DNA of 64,000 bases from Actinacidiphila acididurans (GCF_016918855.1 NZ_JADKYB010000014.1:228188-292187), one strand, 5' to 3'. Positions 32,117 to 42,508 are shown, counted from the first letter of the stretch. Notes: generated by a model not told the origin, from the sequence alone. A program made the numbers and translations.

Positions 32117-35100
32117 ATGGCCCAGCAGCCTCTGCTCCGGGATGTCATCGACATCAAGGAGAAGGTGTCCACGTCCGACTTCGTCCTCCAGTTGTCGGAA
32201 GCCACGACTCCCGAGGGCGCCGGGCGGGCGCTGAAGGACTACGTGGTCACCGAGCGGCTGCTGGAGAACTTCGACGAGGCGCTGAGCCTGATCAAGGCCG
32301 CGCTGGACGGGCACGCGTCGAAGGCGTCATATCTGCACGGCTCGTTCGGTTCCGGCAAGTCGCACTTCATGGCGGTGCTGCACGCGCTGCTCAGCGGCGG
32401 TCCGGCCGCCCGGGAGCGCAGGGACTTCGACCCGCTGCTGACCAAGCACGAGTGGCTGCTCACGGACGGCAGGAAGTTCCTGCTGGTGCCGTATCACATG
32501 CTCGGCGCCAAGGCGCTGGAGCAGCGGGTCCTCGGCGGCTACGTCAGCCATGTGAAGAAGCTGCACCCCGAGGCGCCGGTGCCGCAGGTGTACCGGACGG
32601 ACTCGCTGTTCGAGGACATCCGCGCGATGCGGGCCCGGATGGGCGACCGGAACGTCATCGCCGGGCTCGCGCCGGCGGACGGGGACGGCGCGGAGGACGA
32701 CGAGTGGGGCGAGTCGTTCGCGTGGACCCCTGAACTGCTGGACACGGCACTCGAGGCCGAGGAGGTCCACGAGTCGGGGCAGGCGCTCAATCTGGTGTCG
32801 CCGTCCACCCCGGCGGAGCTGCGGGCCCGGCTCGTGCAGGACGCGAGCAGCAATCTGCTGCCCGGCTTCATGAAGAACGCCGCCGAGGACGAGCACGGCT
32901 TCGTCTCGCTCGACGCGGGCCTGTCGGTGATCGCCGAGCACGCCAGGTCGCTGGGCTACGACGGTCTGATCCTCTTCCTGGACGAGCTGATCCTGTGGCT
33001 GGCCACCCTCATCCACGACCAGAAGTTCGTGGCCCGCGAGGCCGGCAAGATCACGAACTTCGTGGAGGGCGGCGACGCGCGGCGCGCCATCCCCGTCGTG
33101 TCGTTCATCGCCCGCCAGCGCGACCTGCGCGACCTGGTCGGCGAGGAGGTCTCCGGCGCCGCCGAGTCCGCCATCCAGGACACCCTCAACCTGGCCTCCG
33201 GCCGGTTCGACAAGATCACCCTGGAGGACCGCAACCTCCCCCAGGTCGCGCACGCCCGGCTCCTCCAGCCCAAGGACGACGAGGCCGCCGCCGCGATCCG
33301 GGAGCAGTTCGAGCGGACCCGGAAGCTGCGGCAGGAGGTGTGGGACACCCTGCTCGGCTCCGACCGGGGCCCGGACGGCGTCGGCGCCGACGAGGACAGC
33401 TTCCGGCTCACGTACCCCTTCTCGCCCGCCTTCATGGACACGCTGGTGCACGTGTCGTCCGCGCTCCAGCGCAACCGGACCGGCATGAAGCTGATGGGCC
33501 AGTTGCTCGCCGACCACCGCGCCGACCTGCGGCTGGGCGACCTGGTGCCGGTCGGCGACCTGTATCCGCTGATCACCGCGGGCGGCGACAAACCGTTCAC
33601 CGACAGCCTGAAGGTCGTCTTCGAGGCCGCCGACAAGCTGTACAAGACCAAGCTGCGCCCGTACCTCCAGGAGCACTACCAGGTGACCGAGGAGGACATC
33701 GAGCGCTACGCGCACCGCCGCGCGACCATCACGGACCCCGGGCTGCTGAGCCGGCTCCAGTCGTTCACCGGGGACAACCGCATCGTCGGCACCCTGCTGC
33801 TGTCCGCGCTGGTGCCGAGCGTGCCCGCGCTGTCCAACCTGACGATCCGGCGGCTGTCCGCGCTCAATTACGGTTCGATCGTCGCCCCGATCCCCGGCCG
33901 CGAGTACGGCATCCTGCAGAGCAAGATCGGCGAGTGGGCGGCCCGGTTCCCCGAGATCAAGCAGACCGGCACCGACGCCAACCCGGGTGTGCGGCTCGAA
34001 CTGTCCGGCATCGACGTCGACTCGGTGATCGCCAACGCGGCGGTCAACGACAACCCGAACAACCGCGTCGCGCTCGCCAGGCGGCTGCTCGCCGAGGAAC
34101 TCGGGGTGTCCCAGGGGCGCCTGTCGGACGAGCTGGGCTTCGTGTGGCGCGGCACCCAGCGCGCGGTCGAGGTGGCCTTCGGCAACGTCGCGGACACCGA
34201 CGAGCTGCCCGATCACGAGCTCAGCCCGCTGGACGGGGACCGCTGGCGAATAGCCGTCGGCCTGCCGCTGCCGGAAGGGGAGTTCGGCCCGCGGGACGGG
34301 GTCAGCCGGCTCCAGGGCCTGCGGGAGAAGCAGCAGGGCGAGCGGTGGCGCACGGTGGCCTGGCTGCCGGCCCACCTGTCCAAGCAGCGCTACCAGGACT
34401 TCCGGCGCCTGGTGATCATCGACAAGGCGCTCGCCGACGAGCAGCGCTTCAGCACGCAGTACGCGGTCCATCTCAACGCCGACAACCGCGCCCGGGCCAA
34501 GGGGCTGCTGGAGACGCAGCGGGAGTCGCTGCTGCGGAACGTCAAGGCGGCCTTCAAGCAGGCGTACGGACTGGCCCAGAAGAAGCCCGACGACGTGGAA
34601 CTGGGCTTCGACGACCACCTGGCGTCGCTGCGCGACGTCGAGGGCCTCAAGCTGTCCTTCGCCCAGTCGCTGAGCGACGCGCTGCGGCACATCGCGGGCA
34701 AGCTGCTGGCCGCCCAGTACCCGGCCCATCCCGACCTCGACCCGGCCGGCAACGGCACGGTCGTCAAGCCGGCCGACGCGCGCCGCGTGTTCACCCACGT
34801 CCGCGCGGCGGCCGAGGCCCGCGACGGCCGGGCCGAAGTGCCCAGCGGCGACCGGGCGCTGATGGAACGGGTGGCGGTGCCGCTGCGCCTGGGCCAGCAG
34901 AAGGAGGCGTACTTCGAGCTGTCCCCGTACTGGGCCGACCACTTCCGCAAGCTCGCGCGGGAGGAGGGGGTCACCGACCCGTCGGTGATCAGGCTGGCCG
35001 ACTGGACCGACCGGCCCGAACCGCGCGGCCTGCCCGACTTCCTGGCCAAGCTGGTGGTGGCGTCCTTCGCCGAGATGGACGACCGGGTGTGGGTGCGCGG

Positions 35101-36025
35101 CGGCACGGTCCTGGACCCGGCGCCCGAGCTGTCGCAGATCGCGGACCACGACGCGCTGCGCAGCCAGCCGCTGCCCTCGGAAAGCGACTGGGAGGCCGCG
35201 CGGCTGCGCTTCGAGACCGTCTTCGGCGTCAAGGCCCCGACGCTGCGCCGCAGCCGCATGGTCAACCAACTCGCCCGCCAGATCGCCGAGGCGGTCCGGG
35301 AGCACGAGGACGCGGCCGCCGAGCTGGTACGGCGGCTGGAGGAGCACGCCGACTTCCTCGCACTCGAGGAGACCGACGAGACCGCCCGGCTGGTCCTCGC
35401 CCGCAAGGCCGTGGACCTGCTCAAGGCGCTCAAGGGGGCCGGCGGCGCGAAGAAGACGGTGAAGGCACTCGCCGCGTTCGACCTGGGCGAGGTCAGCGCG
35501 GACCGCTACGGCACGTCCATCCGGCAGGCCCGCAAGGTGGCCGAGGCACTGGACCGCGCCTCCTGGTCCACCCTCGAACTCGCCCTGAACGAGGGCCCCG
35601 AGGGACTGGCCCTGCTCGATGCGCTGCGCACCACTGCCCAGCGGGACCAGCGCACCCACGATCTGCGCGAGGCCCTGAGCCGCACCCAGCAGGAGGTGCT
35701 GGCCCTCCTCAAGCGCAACCGGGCGGCGGCTCAGGCGGCGGCTCGGCCTGCTCCTGTGCCTTCGGTGCCTTCGACGCCCTCGATGCCGGAGCGGCCCGGC
35801 GACGTACGGCTGGACACCGTGAGCAGCCACCCGGCCGTATCGGAGGAACCGCCGGCCGCTTCCGACTCCGCCGGCCCGGCCGCCAAGGGGCGGCCCAAGC
35901 GTTCCGGGGGCGGGCGCACGACGGTCGCCTGCGTGGTGGCCGAGCTCCAGGCCGAACTCGCCGAGCTCGCCGCCAGCGAGCCCGGCGCCACCATCGAGAT
36001 CAGCTGGAAGGTCGTCGGCGAATGA
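32117..36025 (+). CDS. pglY: BREX type 2 / Pgl ATPase PglY
   Basis: 1302 residues, the length and start expected of PglY, the type 2 counterpart of BrxC. The P-loop HGSFGSGKSHFMAVLHALL is at about 73-92 and a Walker B-like strand LILFLDELILWLA at about 283. A long helical body follows. The C-terminal 100 residues hold a Pro/Ser linker (PVPSVPSTPSMPERP) and a short conserved end. In S. coelicolor the P-loop of PglY is required for phage resistance. It opens the second half of the locus and overlaps pglZ by four bases (ATGA). The ATG has aaggag about 12 bases upstream, a rather long spacing. Confidence 0.94.
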   Translation: MAQQPLLRDVIDIKEKVSTSDFVLQLSEATTPEGAGRALKDYVVTERLLENFDEALSLIKAALDGHASKASYLHGSFGSGKSHFMAVLHALLSGGPAARERRDFDPLLTKHEWLLTDGRKFLLVPYHMLGAKALEQRVLGGYVSHVKKLHPEAPVPQVYRTDSLFEDIRAMRARMGDRNVIAGLAPADGDGAEDDEWGESFAWTPELLDTALEAEEVHESGQALNLVSPSTPAELRARLVQDASSNLLPGFMKNAAEDEHGFVSLDAGLSVIAEHARSLGYDGLILFLDELILWLATLIHDQKFVAREAGKITNFVEGGDARRAIPVVSFIARQRDLRDLVGEEVSGAAESAIQDTLNLASGRFDKITLEDRNLPQVAHARLLQPKDDEAAAAIREQFERTRKLRQEVWDTLLGSDRGPDGVGADEDSFRLTYPFSPAFMDTLVHVSSALQRNRTGMKLMGQLLADHRADLRLGDLVPVGDLYPLITAGGDKPFTDSLKVVFEAADKLYKTKLRPYLQEHYQVTEEDIERYAHRRATITDPGLLSRLQSFTGDNRIVGTLLLSALVPSVPALSNLTIRRLSALNYGSIVAPIPGREYGILQSKIGEWAARFPEIKQTGTDANPGVRLELSGIDVDSVIANAAVNDNPNNRVALARRLLAEELGVSQGRLSDELGFVWRGTQRAVEVAFGNVADTDELPDHELSPLDGDRWRIAVGLPLPEGEFGPRDGVSRLQGLREKQQGERWRTVAWLPAHLSKQRYQDFRRLVIIDKALADEQRFSTQYAVHLNADNRARAKGLLETQRESLLRNVKAAFKQAYGLAQKKPDDVELGFDDHLASLRDVEGLKLSFAQSLSDALRHIAGKLLAAQYPAHPDLDPAGNGTVVKPADARRVFTHVRAAAEARDGRAEVPSGDRALMERVAVPLRLGQQKEAYFELSPYWADHFRKLAREEGVTDPSVIRLADWTDRPEPRGLPDFLAKLVVASFAEMDDRVWVRGGTVLDPAPELSQIADHDALRSQPLPSESDWEAARLRFETVFGVKAPTLRRSRMVNQLARQIAEAVREHEDAAAELVRRLEEHADFLALEETDETARLVLARKAVDLLKALKGAGGAKKTVKALAAFDLGEVSADRYGTSIRQARKVAEALDRASWSTLELALNEGPEGLALLDALRTTAQRDQRTHDLREALSRTQQEVLALLKRNRAAAQAAARPAPVPSVPSTPSMPERPGDVRLDTVSSHPAVSEEPPAASDSAGPAAKGRPKRSGGGRTTVACVVAELQAELAELAASEPGATIEISWKVVGE

Positions 36026-38973
36026 GCATGACGGCCGCTGCGGTCGCCGCACGCCTGAACCTGGCGACCGTCACGCAGTATCTGTCGTCGCAGAAGTCGC
36101 TCGCCGACCCGCTCACCGGCGGCGGCCGGCCCCATGTGGTCCTCCTGCGGTCCGTCCCCCAGTGGGACGGCCCGGAGCAGCCGGTGTGGGCGGAGGGCAG
36201 GACCGCCCGGATCGCGGCCGCCCCCTCGGCGCTCGCCGTCCACGAACTGGTCATCGGCCATCTCACGGATATGCGTACCGGACCACCGGTCCTCGTGGTC
36301 CTCACCGACCGGGAGGAGAGCGAACTCGACCCGGCGATCCTGGCGCGCGCCCACAAGAAGCGCGTGTCGGCGGTGGACCACTGGGAGGTGGTCCGCGAGG
36401 CGTTCGGCGCCGGCCACGTCGATTCCCGCCTCAAGGACGACAACTGGGCCGCCGAGGCGCTGCTCGACGCCGCCCCGCCCGGTGGCTGGCGTCCACTGGG
36501 CGGCGGCCTGCTGTCCCGCCGTACGGCACTGGTCCGGCTGGCGCTGCGGCGGCTGCGGCTGGGGGCGTACGGCGACACGTACGACCGCCCGCAGCCGGAA
36601 CCGGCGGGCGACGGCATCGACACGCACACCGTCTTCGGCTGGTCCCTCACCCCCGGCGGCCCCGAGCGGTTCCTCGCGCTGCGCGGTCCCGAACGCGCGG
36701 CGCTGGCCGGCTTCCTCGGCGAGGAGGACCAGGCGGGCCTCGCGGGCCGGGCGCTGTTCGCGCTGGTCGAGGCCGAGCACGGCGCGGACGCGGTCGCCTT
36801 CGGCCTGGTGTGCTCGGCCCTGTGGCGGCACGCCGACGCGGACGCCGACGTCTACCGGGCGCGCGGGCGGGCCGAGCGCTGGTTCGGCGAGCAGCCGCCT
36901 GCTGCGGGAGCCGAACTTGACGCGCTGGCCGGCGCGTTCGGCAAGGCGGCGGAGGAGTACGTCACGGCTCGGCTCGCGGTCGCGGCACGGGTCGCCGAGG
37001 GCGACGACCACGCGGAGGAGACCCGCGAGGCGCGCCGGATCGGGGAGACGGTCCTGGACCGGGCCTCCCACCTGGTCCGCCAGTTCGGCGCGGAAGCGGC
37101 CGCCGCGGCGAGCCCGGTGCTGCCCGCGGGGCTGGACACCCGGTTCGCCGCCGTGGCGCGGGCCTTGGCGGCGGGCGGGATCGCCGAGCTGGCGGACGCC
37201 GTCGCCGCGCTCGGCACCCACGCGCGCGCCCAGGGGGCCGAGCCCAGAGCACGTATCGAACGCGCCCGCATGGCCCAGCGGCTCACGGGGTGGCTGGCGT
37301 CCAACCCGGCCGCCGAGTCCGGCTCGGTGGGAGACGCGATCGAGCAGCACATCGCCGGGACGAGCTGGGTGGACCGTGCCCTCGAGTACATCGAGGCCGG
37401 CGGCGACCCCGACCCACTGCTGAGGTCCGCGTACGGCGCCCTCGCCGCGCGCGTGCGCGAGCGGCGGCACGGGATCGACCGCGACTTCGCCCAGCGGCTC
37501 GCCGTCTGGACCGCGTCCGGCACACCGCCCGGGTCGATGCTCACCGTGGAGACGTTCCTCGACCGCGTCGTGCGACCGGTCGTGCGCGGCGGCACAGGGC
37601 GCCGCGTCCTGCTGCTCGTCCTGGACGGCATGAGCGCGGCCATCGCCGCCGAGCTGGGCGAGGAACTGCGCGCGTCCTGGGCGGAGTACGACCCGCTGGA
37701 CGAGGGCGCGCCGCGCCGCCGGGCGGTGGCCGCCGCGCTGCCCACCGTGACCGCGGTCAGCCGTACGTCCCTGCTCACCGGTCGGCTCATGAAGGGGTCG
37801 CAGGCAGAGGAGAAGCGGCTGTTCCCCGCGCTGGCGCTGTGGGGGCGGCAGAAGGCGGCCGTCTTCCACAAGGACGACCTGGAGACCAAGGACGCCGGGG
37901 ACCCCTTCGGCCCGGAGTTGCTGGCGGCGCTGACCGACGGCGAGAGCCATGTCGCCGTCGTCCTGAACGCGATCGACGACCGGCTCGCCAAGGAGCAGAA
38001 GCTCGGCGACGGCGCCTGGAAGGCCGAGCACATCCCGGCGCTGCTCGGCCTGCTGCGCATCGCCGCCTCCGAGGGCATGGCCGTCGTCCTCACCAGCGAT
38101 CACGGGCACGTGGTGGACCGGCACGGCGTGAAGGTCGACGCCGACGCCCCGGAGTCGGCCCGCCACCGGGCCCCCGGCGGGGCGCTGCACGAGTCGGAGG
38201 TCGCCCTGTCCGGTCCGCGCGTGGTCGGGCCCCAGCCCGGCGGCTCGATCGTCGCCCTGTGGGACGCCGACTCCCGGTACACCGCGCGCAAGGCCGGCTA
38301 CCACGGCGGCGCGTCGCTCGCCGAGTTCGCGATTCCGGTGCTGGCCTTCCTGCCCTTCGGCGCCGAGCCGCCCGGCGGGTGGCGGGAGTTGGGCGACCAG
38401 CGGCCGGGCTGGTGGCTGACCGACCGGTCCGGGGCGCAGGCCGCAAGCCCGCTGGTTGCCGCCCAGGCCACCCCCGCCGCCACTCCGAAGAAGCCGGCCC
38501 GCCAGAAGCCCACCAAGGCCCAGGCCGAGCTGGCCCGGAGCCACGATTCCCTGTTCGAGGTGGCGCCGGTCGCTCCGGCCGCGGCCCCGGCCCCGGCTCC
38601 GGCTCCGGCTCCGGCTCCGGAGGACAGCGGGGCGCTGCCGACCCCGGCCGCCGTGGGCCCGGACCAGGGCCTCGTGGACCGGCTCCTGGCGTCGGAGGTC
38701 TTCCACGACCAGCTGGAACTCCTGGCCCGCAGGCCCAAGAACCTGGACAAGATCGAGCAGGCGATCAGCGCCCTGGTCGACGCGGGCGGCACCCTGCCCG
38801 TCACGGCCCTCGCCCAGCGCATCGGCTATCCGCCGCCCCGCGCCGACGGCTTCGCCGCCGTCCTGCGCCAGCTCCTCAACTACGACGGCGTCCAGGTCCT
38901 CGAAACGCTGCCGGACGGGCGCACCCTGCGCCTTGAACCGGCCCTGCTCCGCAGTCAGTTCGGCCTGGACTGA
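36022..38973 (+). CDS. pglZ: BREX type 2 / Pgl alkaline-phosphatase-superfamily protein PglZ
   Basis: 983 residues. After an N-terminal region with a Rossmann-like feel comes the phosphatase-superfamily core: metal-binding LVLDGMSAAIAAEL at about 531, TSDHGHVVDRHG at about 691, and GYHGGASLAEFAIPVLAF at about 758. Before the C-terminal winged-helix-like domain (LDKIEQAISALVDAGGTLPV) there is a Pro-Ala dipeptide run at about 853-870. PglZ is the defining protein of BREX and in S. coelicolor counteracts PglX toxicity. Translationally coupled to pglY. All metal-site residues appear present. Confidence 0.94.
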   Translation: MSMTAAAVAARLNLATVTQYLSSQKSLADPLTGGGRPHVVLLRSVPQWDGPEQPVWAEGRTARIAAAPSALAVHELVIGHLTDMRTGPPVLVVLTDREESELDPAILARAHKKRVSAVDHWEVVREAFGAGHVDSRLKDDNWAAEALLDAAPPGGWRPLGGGLLSRRTALVRLALRRLRLGAYGDTYDRPQPEPAGDGIDTHTVFGWSLTPGGPERFLALRGPERAALAGFLGEEDQAGLAGRALFALVEAEHGADAVAFGLVCSALWRHADADADVYRARGRAERWFGEQPPAAGAELDALAGAFGKAAEEYVTARLAVAARVAEGDDHAEETREARRIGETVLDRASHLVRQFGAEAAAAASPVLPAGLDTRFAAVARALAAGGIAELADAVAALGTHARAQGAEPRARIERARMAQRLTGWLASNPAAESGSVGDAIEQHIAGTSWVDRALEYIEAGGDPDPLLRSAYGALAARVRERRHGIDRDFAQRLAVWTASGTPPGSMLTVETFLDRVVRPVVRGGTGRRVLLLVLDGMSAAIAAELGEELRASWAEYDPLDEGAPRRRAVAAALPTVTAVSRTSLLTGRLMKGSQAEEKRLFPALALWGRQKAAVFHKDDLETKDAGDPFGPELLAALTDGESHVAVVLNAIDDRLAKEQKLGDGAWKAEHIPALLGLLRIAASEGMAVVLTSDHGHVVDRHGVKVDADAPESARHRAPGGALHESEVALSGPRVVGPQPGGSIVALWDADSRYTARKAGYHGGASLAEFAIPVLAFLPFGAEPPGGWRELGDQRPGWWLTDRSGAQAASPLVAAQATPAATPKKPARQKPTKAQAELARSHDSLFEVAPVAPAAAPAPAPAPAPAPEDSGALPTPAAVGPDQGLVDRLLASEVFHDQLELLARRPKNLDKIEQAISALVDAGGTLPVTALAQRIGYPPPRADGFAAVLRQLLNYDGVQVLETLPDGRTLRLEPALLRSQFGLD

Positions 38974-38999
38974 CACCGCACATGGAGACTGGAGGAGTG

Positions 39000-40319
39000 A
39001 TGGGGTCCCGCCCTGCCGTGTCCGCCGTTCGCCGCCGTACGGCCATCGACGCCCTGCGGCGCGGCGCCGTACCCGACAGCGGGCTGGATCTGCTGGCCAC
39101 CGGCCTGGAGCGGTTCGAACCCGCCTTGGACGCCGAACTGGACTCGGTGGCGGCCGGCGGCTCGGTGTTCAAGGCCGTACGCGGCGAATACGGCTCGGGC
39201 AAGACCTTCTTCACCCGCTGGCTCGGCGAACGCGCGCGGCAGCGCAACTTCGCCGTCTCCGAGATCCAGATCTCGGAGACCGAGACGCCACTGCACCGAC
39301 TGGAGACCGTCTACCGGCGCCTCACCGAGCGGCTGGCCACCTCCAGCTTCCCGCCGAGCGCGCTCAGGCCCGTGGTGGACGCCTGGTTCTACGCCCTCGA
39401 GGAGGACTCGCTGGCCGCCGGGGCGGGCGAGGACGACCTGGCCGAAGAGGTCGACCGGCTGCTGGCCGCCCGGCTCACCGAGGTCTCCCGGCACGCGCCC
39501 TCCTTCGCCGCGGCCCTGCGCGGCTACCGGTCCGCGCTCGCCCGGGGCGACGAGGCCACGGCGGCGGCCGTCCTCGCCTGGCTGGGCGGCCAGCCGCACG
39601 TGGCCGCGGCGGCCCGCCGTGCCGCCGGCGTACGCGGCGACCTCGACCACTTCGGGGCCCTCGGATTCCTCCAGGGCCTGCTGACCGTGCTGCGGGACTC
39701 CGGTCACCGGGGACTTTTCGTCGTCCTCGACGAGGTGGAGACACTCCAGCGAGTCCGCTCGGACGCACGTGACAAGGCCCTGAACGCGCTGCGCCAGCTC
39801 ATCGACGAGGTCCACTCGGGCCGCTTCCCCGGGCTGTACCTGGTGATCACCGGTACCCCCGCCTTCTACGACGGCCCCCAGGGAGTGCAGCGCCTCGCGC
39901 CGCTCGCCCAGCGCCTGGCCACCGACTTCACCACCGACCCGCGCTTCGACAACCCCCGCGCCGTACAACTGCGGCTGCCCGGCTTCACCCAGGACTCGCT
40001 GGCCCGCCTCGGCACGACCATTCGCGATCTTTACGCCCAGGGGGCCCAGGCGCCCGGCCGTATCGAGGCCCTGGTCGACGACGCCTACGTCGCCGACCTC
40101 GCGCGGGCCGTCAGCGGCGCGCTGGGCGGCAAGGTCGGGGTGGCACCGCGGCTGTTCCTCAAGAAGCTGGTCAGCGACGTCCTCGACCGGATCGACCAGT
40201 TCGAGGACTTCGATCCGCGGCGCCACTACCGGCTGACGGTGGCCGGCGGCGAACTCACCGAGGTGGAACGCAATCTGACCGCTGCCGCGTCGGCGGACGA
40301 CATCGACCTGGACGTCTGA
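39000..40319 (+). CDS. brxD: BREX type 2 ATPase BrxD
   Basis: 439 residues. Walker A is VRGEYGSGKTFFTRWLGE (about 60-68) and Walker B LFVVLDEVETLQRV (about 238), followed by a sensor strand YLVITGTPAFYDGPQG. This matches BrxD, the ATP-binding protein that accompanies pglXYZ and brxHI in type 2 loci. The ATG at 39000 follows ggagg by only four bases; an in-frame ATG at 38982 lacks any ribosome site. It starts 26 bases after pglZ and its stop shares one base with the brxHI start (TGATG). Confidence 0.9.
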   Translation: MGSRPAVSAVRRRTAIDALRRGAVPDSGLDLLATGLERFEPALDAELDSVAAGGSVFKAVRGEYGSGKTFFTRWLGERARQRNFAVSEIQISETETPLHRLETVYRRLTERLATSSFPPSALRPVVDAWFYALEEDSLAAGAGEDDLAEEVDRLLAARLTEVSRHAPSFAAALRGYRSALARGDEATAAAVLAWLGGQPHVAAAARRAAGVRGDLDHFGALGFLQGLLTVLRDSGHRGLFVVLDEVETLQRVRSDARDKALNALRQLIDEVHSGRFPGLYLVITGTPAFYDGPQGVQRLAPLAQRLATDFTTDPRFDNPRAVQLRLPGFTQDSLARLGTTIRDLYAQGAQAPGRIEALVDDAYVADLARAVSGALGGKVGVAPRLFLKKLVSDVLDRIDQFEDFDPRRHYRLTVAGGELTEVERNLTAAASADDIDLDV

Positions 40320-42508
40320 TGACCGACGCCCCGGAGACCGGCTCCCCGGACCCGGCCGACCCGGTCGCCAGGCTCGACCCCGTCGTCCTGCATCACGTCG
40401 TGAACACCCTGGGCTGGAGCGACCTGCGCCCGCTCCAGCGGGCCGCGATCGGGCCGGTGATGGACGGCGAGGACGCGGTGCTGCTCGCGCCCACCGCGGG
40501 CGGCAAGACGGAGGCCGCCTGCCTGCCGATCCTGTCCGCCATGGCCGAACAGCGGTGGACCGGCGCCTCGGTGCTCTACCTGTGCCCGCTCAAGGCCCTG
40601 CTCAACAACCTGGCGCCGCGCGTCCACGGCTACGCCCAGTGGCTCGGGCGCCGCGCCGAGCTGTGGCACGGGGACACCAAGGAGTCGCAGCGGCGCCGTA
40701 TCCGGACCGACCCGCCGGACATCCTGCTCACCACCCCCGAATCGCTCGAAGCCATGCTCATCGGGGTGAAGACCGACCACGCCCACCTGCTGGGCGGCGT
40801 CCGGGCGGTCGTGGTGGACGAGGTGCACGCCTTCGCCGGCGACGACCGCGGCTGGCACCTGCTCGCCGTACTCGAACGCCTCGAACGCGTCGCCGGGCGA
40901 CCCATCCAGCGGATCGGCCTGTCGGCGACCGTGGGCAATCCGGACCGGCTGCTCACCTGGCTCCAGGGGGCCCGGGCGGGAGCCCGGCCGGGCCGGGTCG
41001 TGGCGCCGGGCGTCGCCATGGGCACCTCCACGCCGCTCGGCCCGCCCCCCGGTACGCCCGCTCAGCCTCCCCCGGGCGATGTCGAGCTGGACTTCGTGGG
41101 CTCGCTCGACAACGCCGCCAAGCTGATCGCCGCCCTGCACAAGGGCGAGAAGCGCCTGGTGTTCTGCGAATCGCGCAGTCAGGTCGAACAGCTCGGAGCG
41201 GCCCTGCGGGCCCGGGACGTCACCGTGTTCCTGTCCCACGCCTCCCTGTCGGCGGAGGAACGGGCCAGGTCGGAGGAGGCGTTCGCCGAGGGCCGCGACT
41301 GCGTGATCGTCGCCACGTCCACCCTGGAACTGGGCATCGACGTCGGGGACCTGGACCGCGTCGTCCAGATCGACGCGCCGGGGACCGTCGCCTCGTTCCT
41401 GCAGCGCATCGGCCGCACCGGACGGCGGCCGGGCTCCGGCCGCAACTGCCTGTTCCTGGCGACCCGCAAGGAAAGCTTCCTCCAGGCGGCGGGCCTGCTG
41501 CTGCTCTGGGGCCGCGGCTGGGTCGAGCCCGTCACGCCGCCGCCCGAGCCCCGGCACCTGGTGGCGCAGCAGATCCTCGCGGTGTGCCTCCAGCAGCACA
41601 AGCTGGGCGACCAGGTGTGGGCGGAAGAGTGGAACGGCCTCGCGCCCTTCGACCGGTCGGCCGCTCCCGTGCTGAGCCATCTGGTCGGCGAGGGGTTCCT
41701 CGACTCGGACACCGGGATGCTGTTCATCGGCCCGGAGGCGGAACGCCGTTTCGGCCGCCGCCACTTCATGGGGCTGACCGCCTCCTTCACCGCGCCCCCG
41801 CAGTTCACCGTGCTGTCGGGGCGTACGGAGATCGGCCGCACCGATCCGTCCGTCCTCACCGAGGAACGGCCCGGGCCGCGCCGGCTGCTGCTGGCCGGGC
41901 GGAGCTGGCAGGTGACCTTCGTCGACTGGACGCGCAAGCGGGTCTTCGTCGAGCCCGCGGACGGCGGAGGCGTGGCCAAATGGACCGGCGGGGCCGTGGC
42001 CGGCCTGTCCTACGCCCTGGCCCGGGCCATGCGCGAGGTGCTGCTCGGCGCCGCTCCCCCGGTGTCCCTCACCCGGCGGGCCGAGGCGTGCCTGGCCGAG
42101 TGGCGGCAGCTCGACGCCCCGGACGTCGTGCACCCCGGCGGCACGCTGATCACCCGGCGGGGAACCGATGTCCGCTGGTGGACCTGGGCCGGCTACCGCG
42201 CGAACGCCACGCTGACCGCGACGCTGACCGCGATCGGCGACCCCGTACAGCGGCCCACGGACTGTTACGTACGCCTGCGGGAGGACCTCGACCCGGCCAT
42301 GTGGCGGGCCGCCCGGGAGGCCGCCGCCCCGGACGGGCCCCTTGTGCTGCCGGACGTCGACCGGCGGGCGGTGGCCGGCCTGAAGTTCTCCGCCGCCCTC
42401 CCCGAACGCCTGGCGGTGGCGACCCTGGCCGCCCGCCTCGCCGATTTCGAGGGGGCCCGCGCGGCCCTGGCGGAGCCGGTGCGGCTGCACATGTCCGGCC
42501 GGCCGTGA
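40319..42508 (+). CDS. brxHI: BREX type 2 Lhr-like helicase BrxHI
   Basis: 729 residues, superfamily 2 helicase. Motif I is LLAPTAGGKTEAACLP (about 56-70), Ia VLYLCPLKALLNNLAPR, motif II VVVDEVHAFAGDDRG (DEVH, about 166), motif III GLSATVGNP. Motifs V and VI are ATSTLELGIDVGDLDRVVQ and LQRIGRTGRRPGSG. It resembles Lhr and is the helicase that ends BREX type 2 operons. The C-terminal 250 residues carry the winged-helix and beta-rich parts usual for Lhr-like proteins. It completes the six-gene set on one transcript with pglY-pglZ-brxD. Confidence 0.92.
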   Translation: MTDAPETGSPDPADPVARLDPVVLHHVVNTLGWSDLRPLQRAAIGPVMDGEDAVLLAPTAGGKTEAACLPILSAMAEQRWTGASVLYLCPLKALLNNLAPRVHGYAQWLGRRAELWHGDTKESQRRRIRTDPPDILLTTPESLEAMLIGVKTDHAHLLGGVRAVVVDEVHAFAGDDRGWHLLAVLERLERVAGRPIQRIGLSATVGNPDRLLTWLQGARAGARPGRVVAPGVAMGTSTPLGPPPGTPAQPPPGDVELDFVGSLDNAAKLIAALHKGEKRLVFCESRSQVEQLGAALRARDVTVFLSHASLSAEERARSEEAFAEGRDCVIVATSTLELGIDVGDLDRVVQIDAPGTVASFLQRIGRTGRRPGSGRNCLFLATRKESFLQAAGLLLLWGRGWVEPVTPPPEPRHLVAQQILAVCLQQHKLGDQVWAEEWNGLAPFDRSAAPVLSHLVGEGFLDSDTGMLFIGPEAERRFGRRHFMGLTASFTAPPQFTVLSGRTEIGRTDPSVLTEERPGPRRLLLAGRSWQVTFVDWTRKRVFVEPADGGGVAKWTGGAVAGLSYALARAMREVLLGAAPPVSLTRRAEACLAEWRQLDAPDVVHPGGTLITRRGTDVRWWTWAGYRANATLTATLTAIGDPVQRPTDCYVRLREDLDPAMWRAAREAAAPDGPLVLPDVDRRAVAGLKFSAALPERLAVATLAARLADFEGARAALAEPVRLHMSGRP

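Noticed and set aside
32327..36052. 1241-residue minus-strand frame
   Set aside because: It is exactly antisense to pglY. Long open antisense frames are normal in high-GC DNA; composition is Arg/Gly/Val-rich and there is no ribosome site.
35731..38976. 1081-residue minus-strand frame
   Set aside because: Antisense to pglZ, no protein motif, same explanation.
40226..42490. 754-residue minus-strand frame
   Set aside because: Antisense to brxHI; no recognisable domain.
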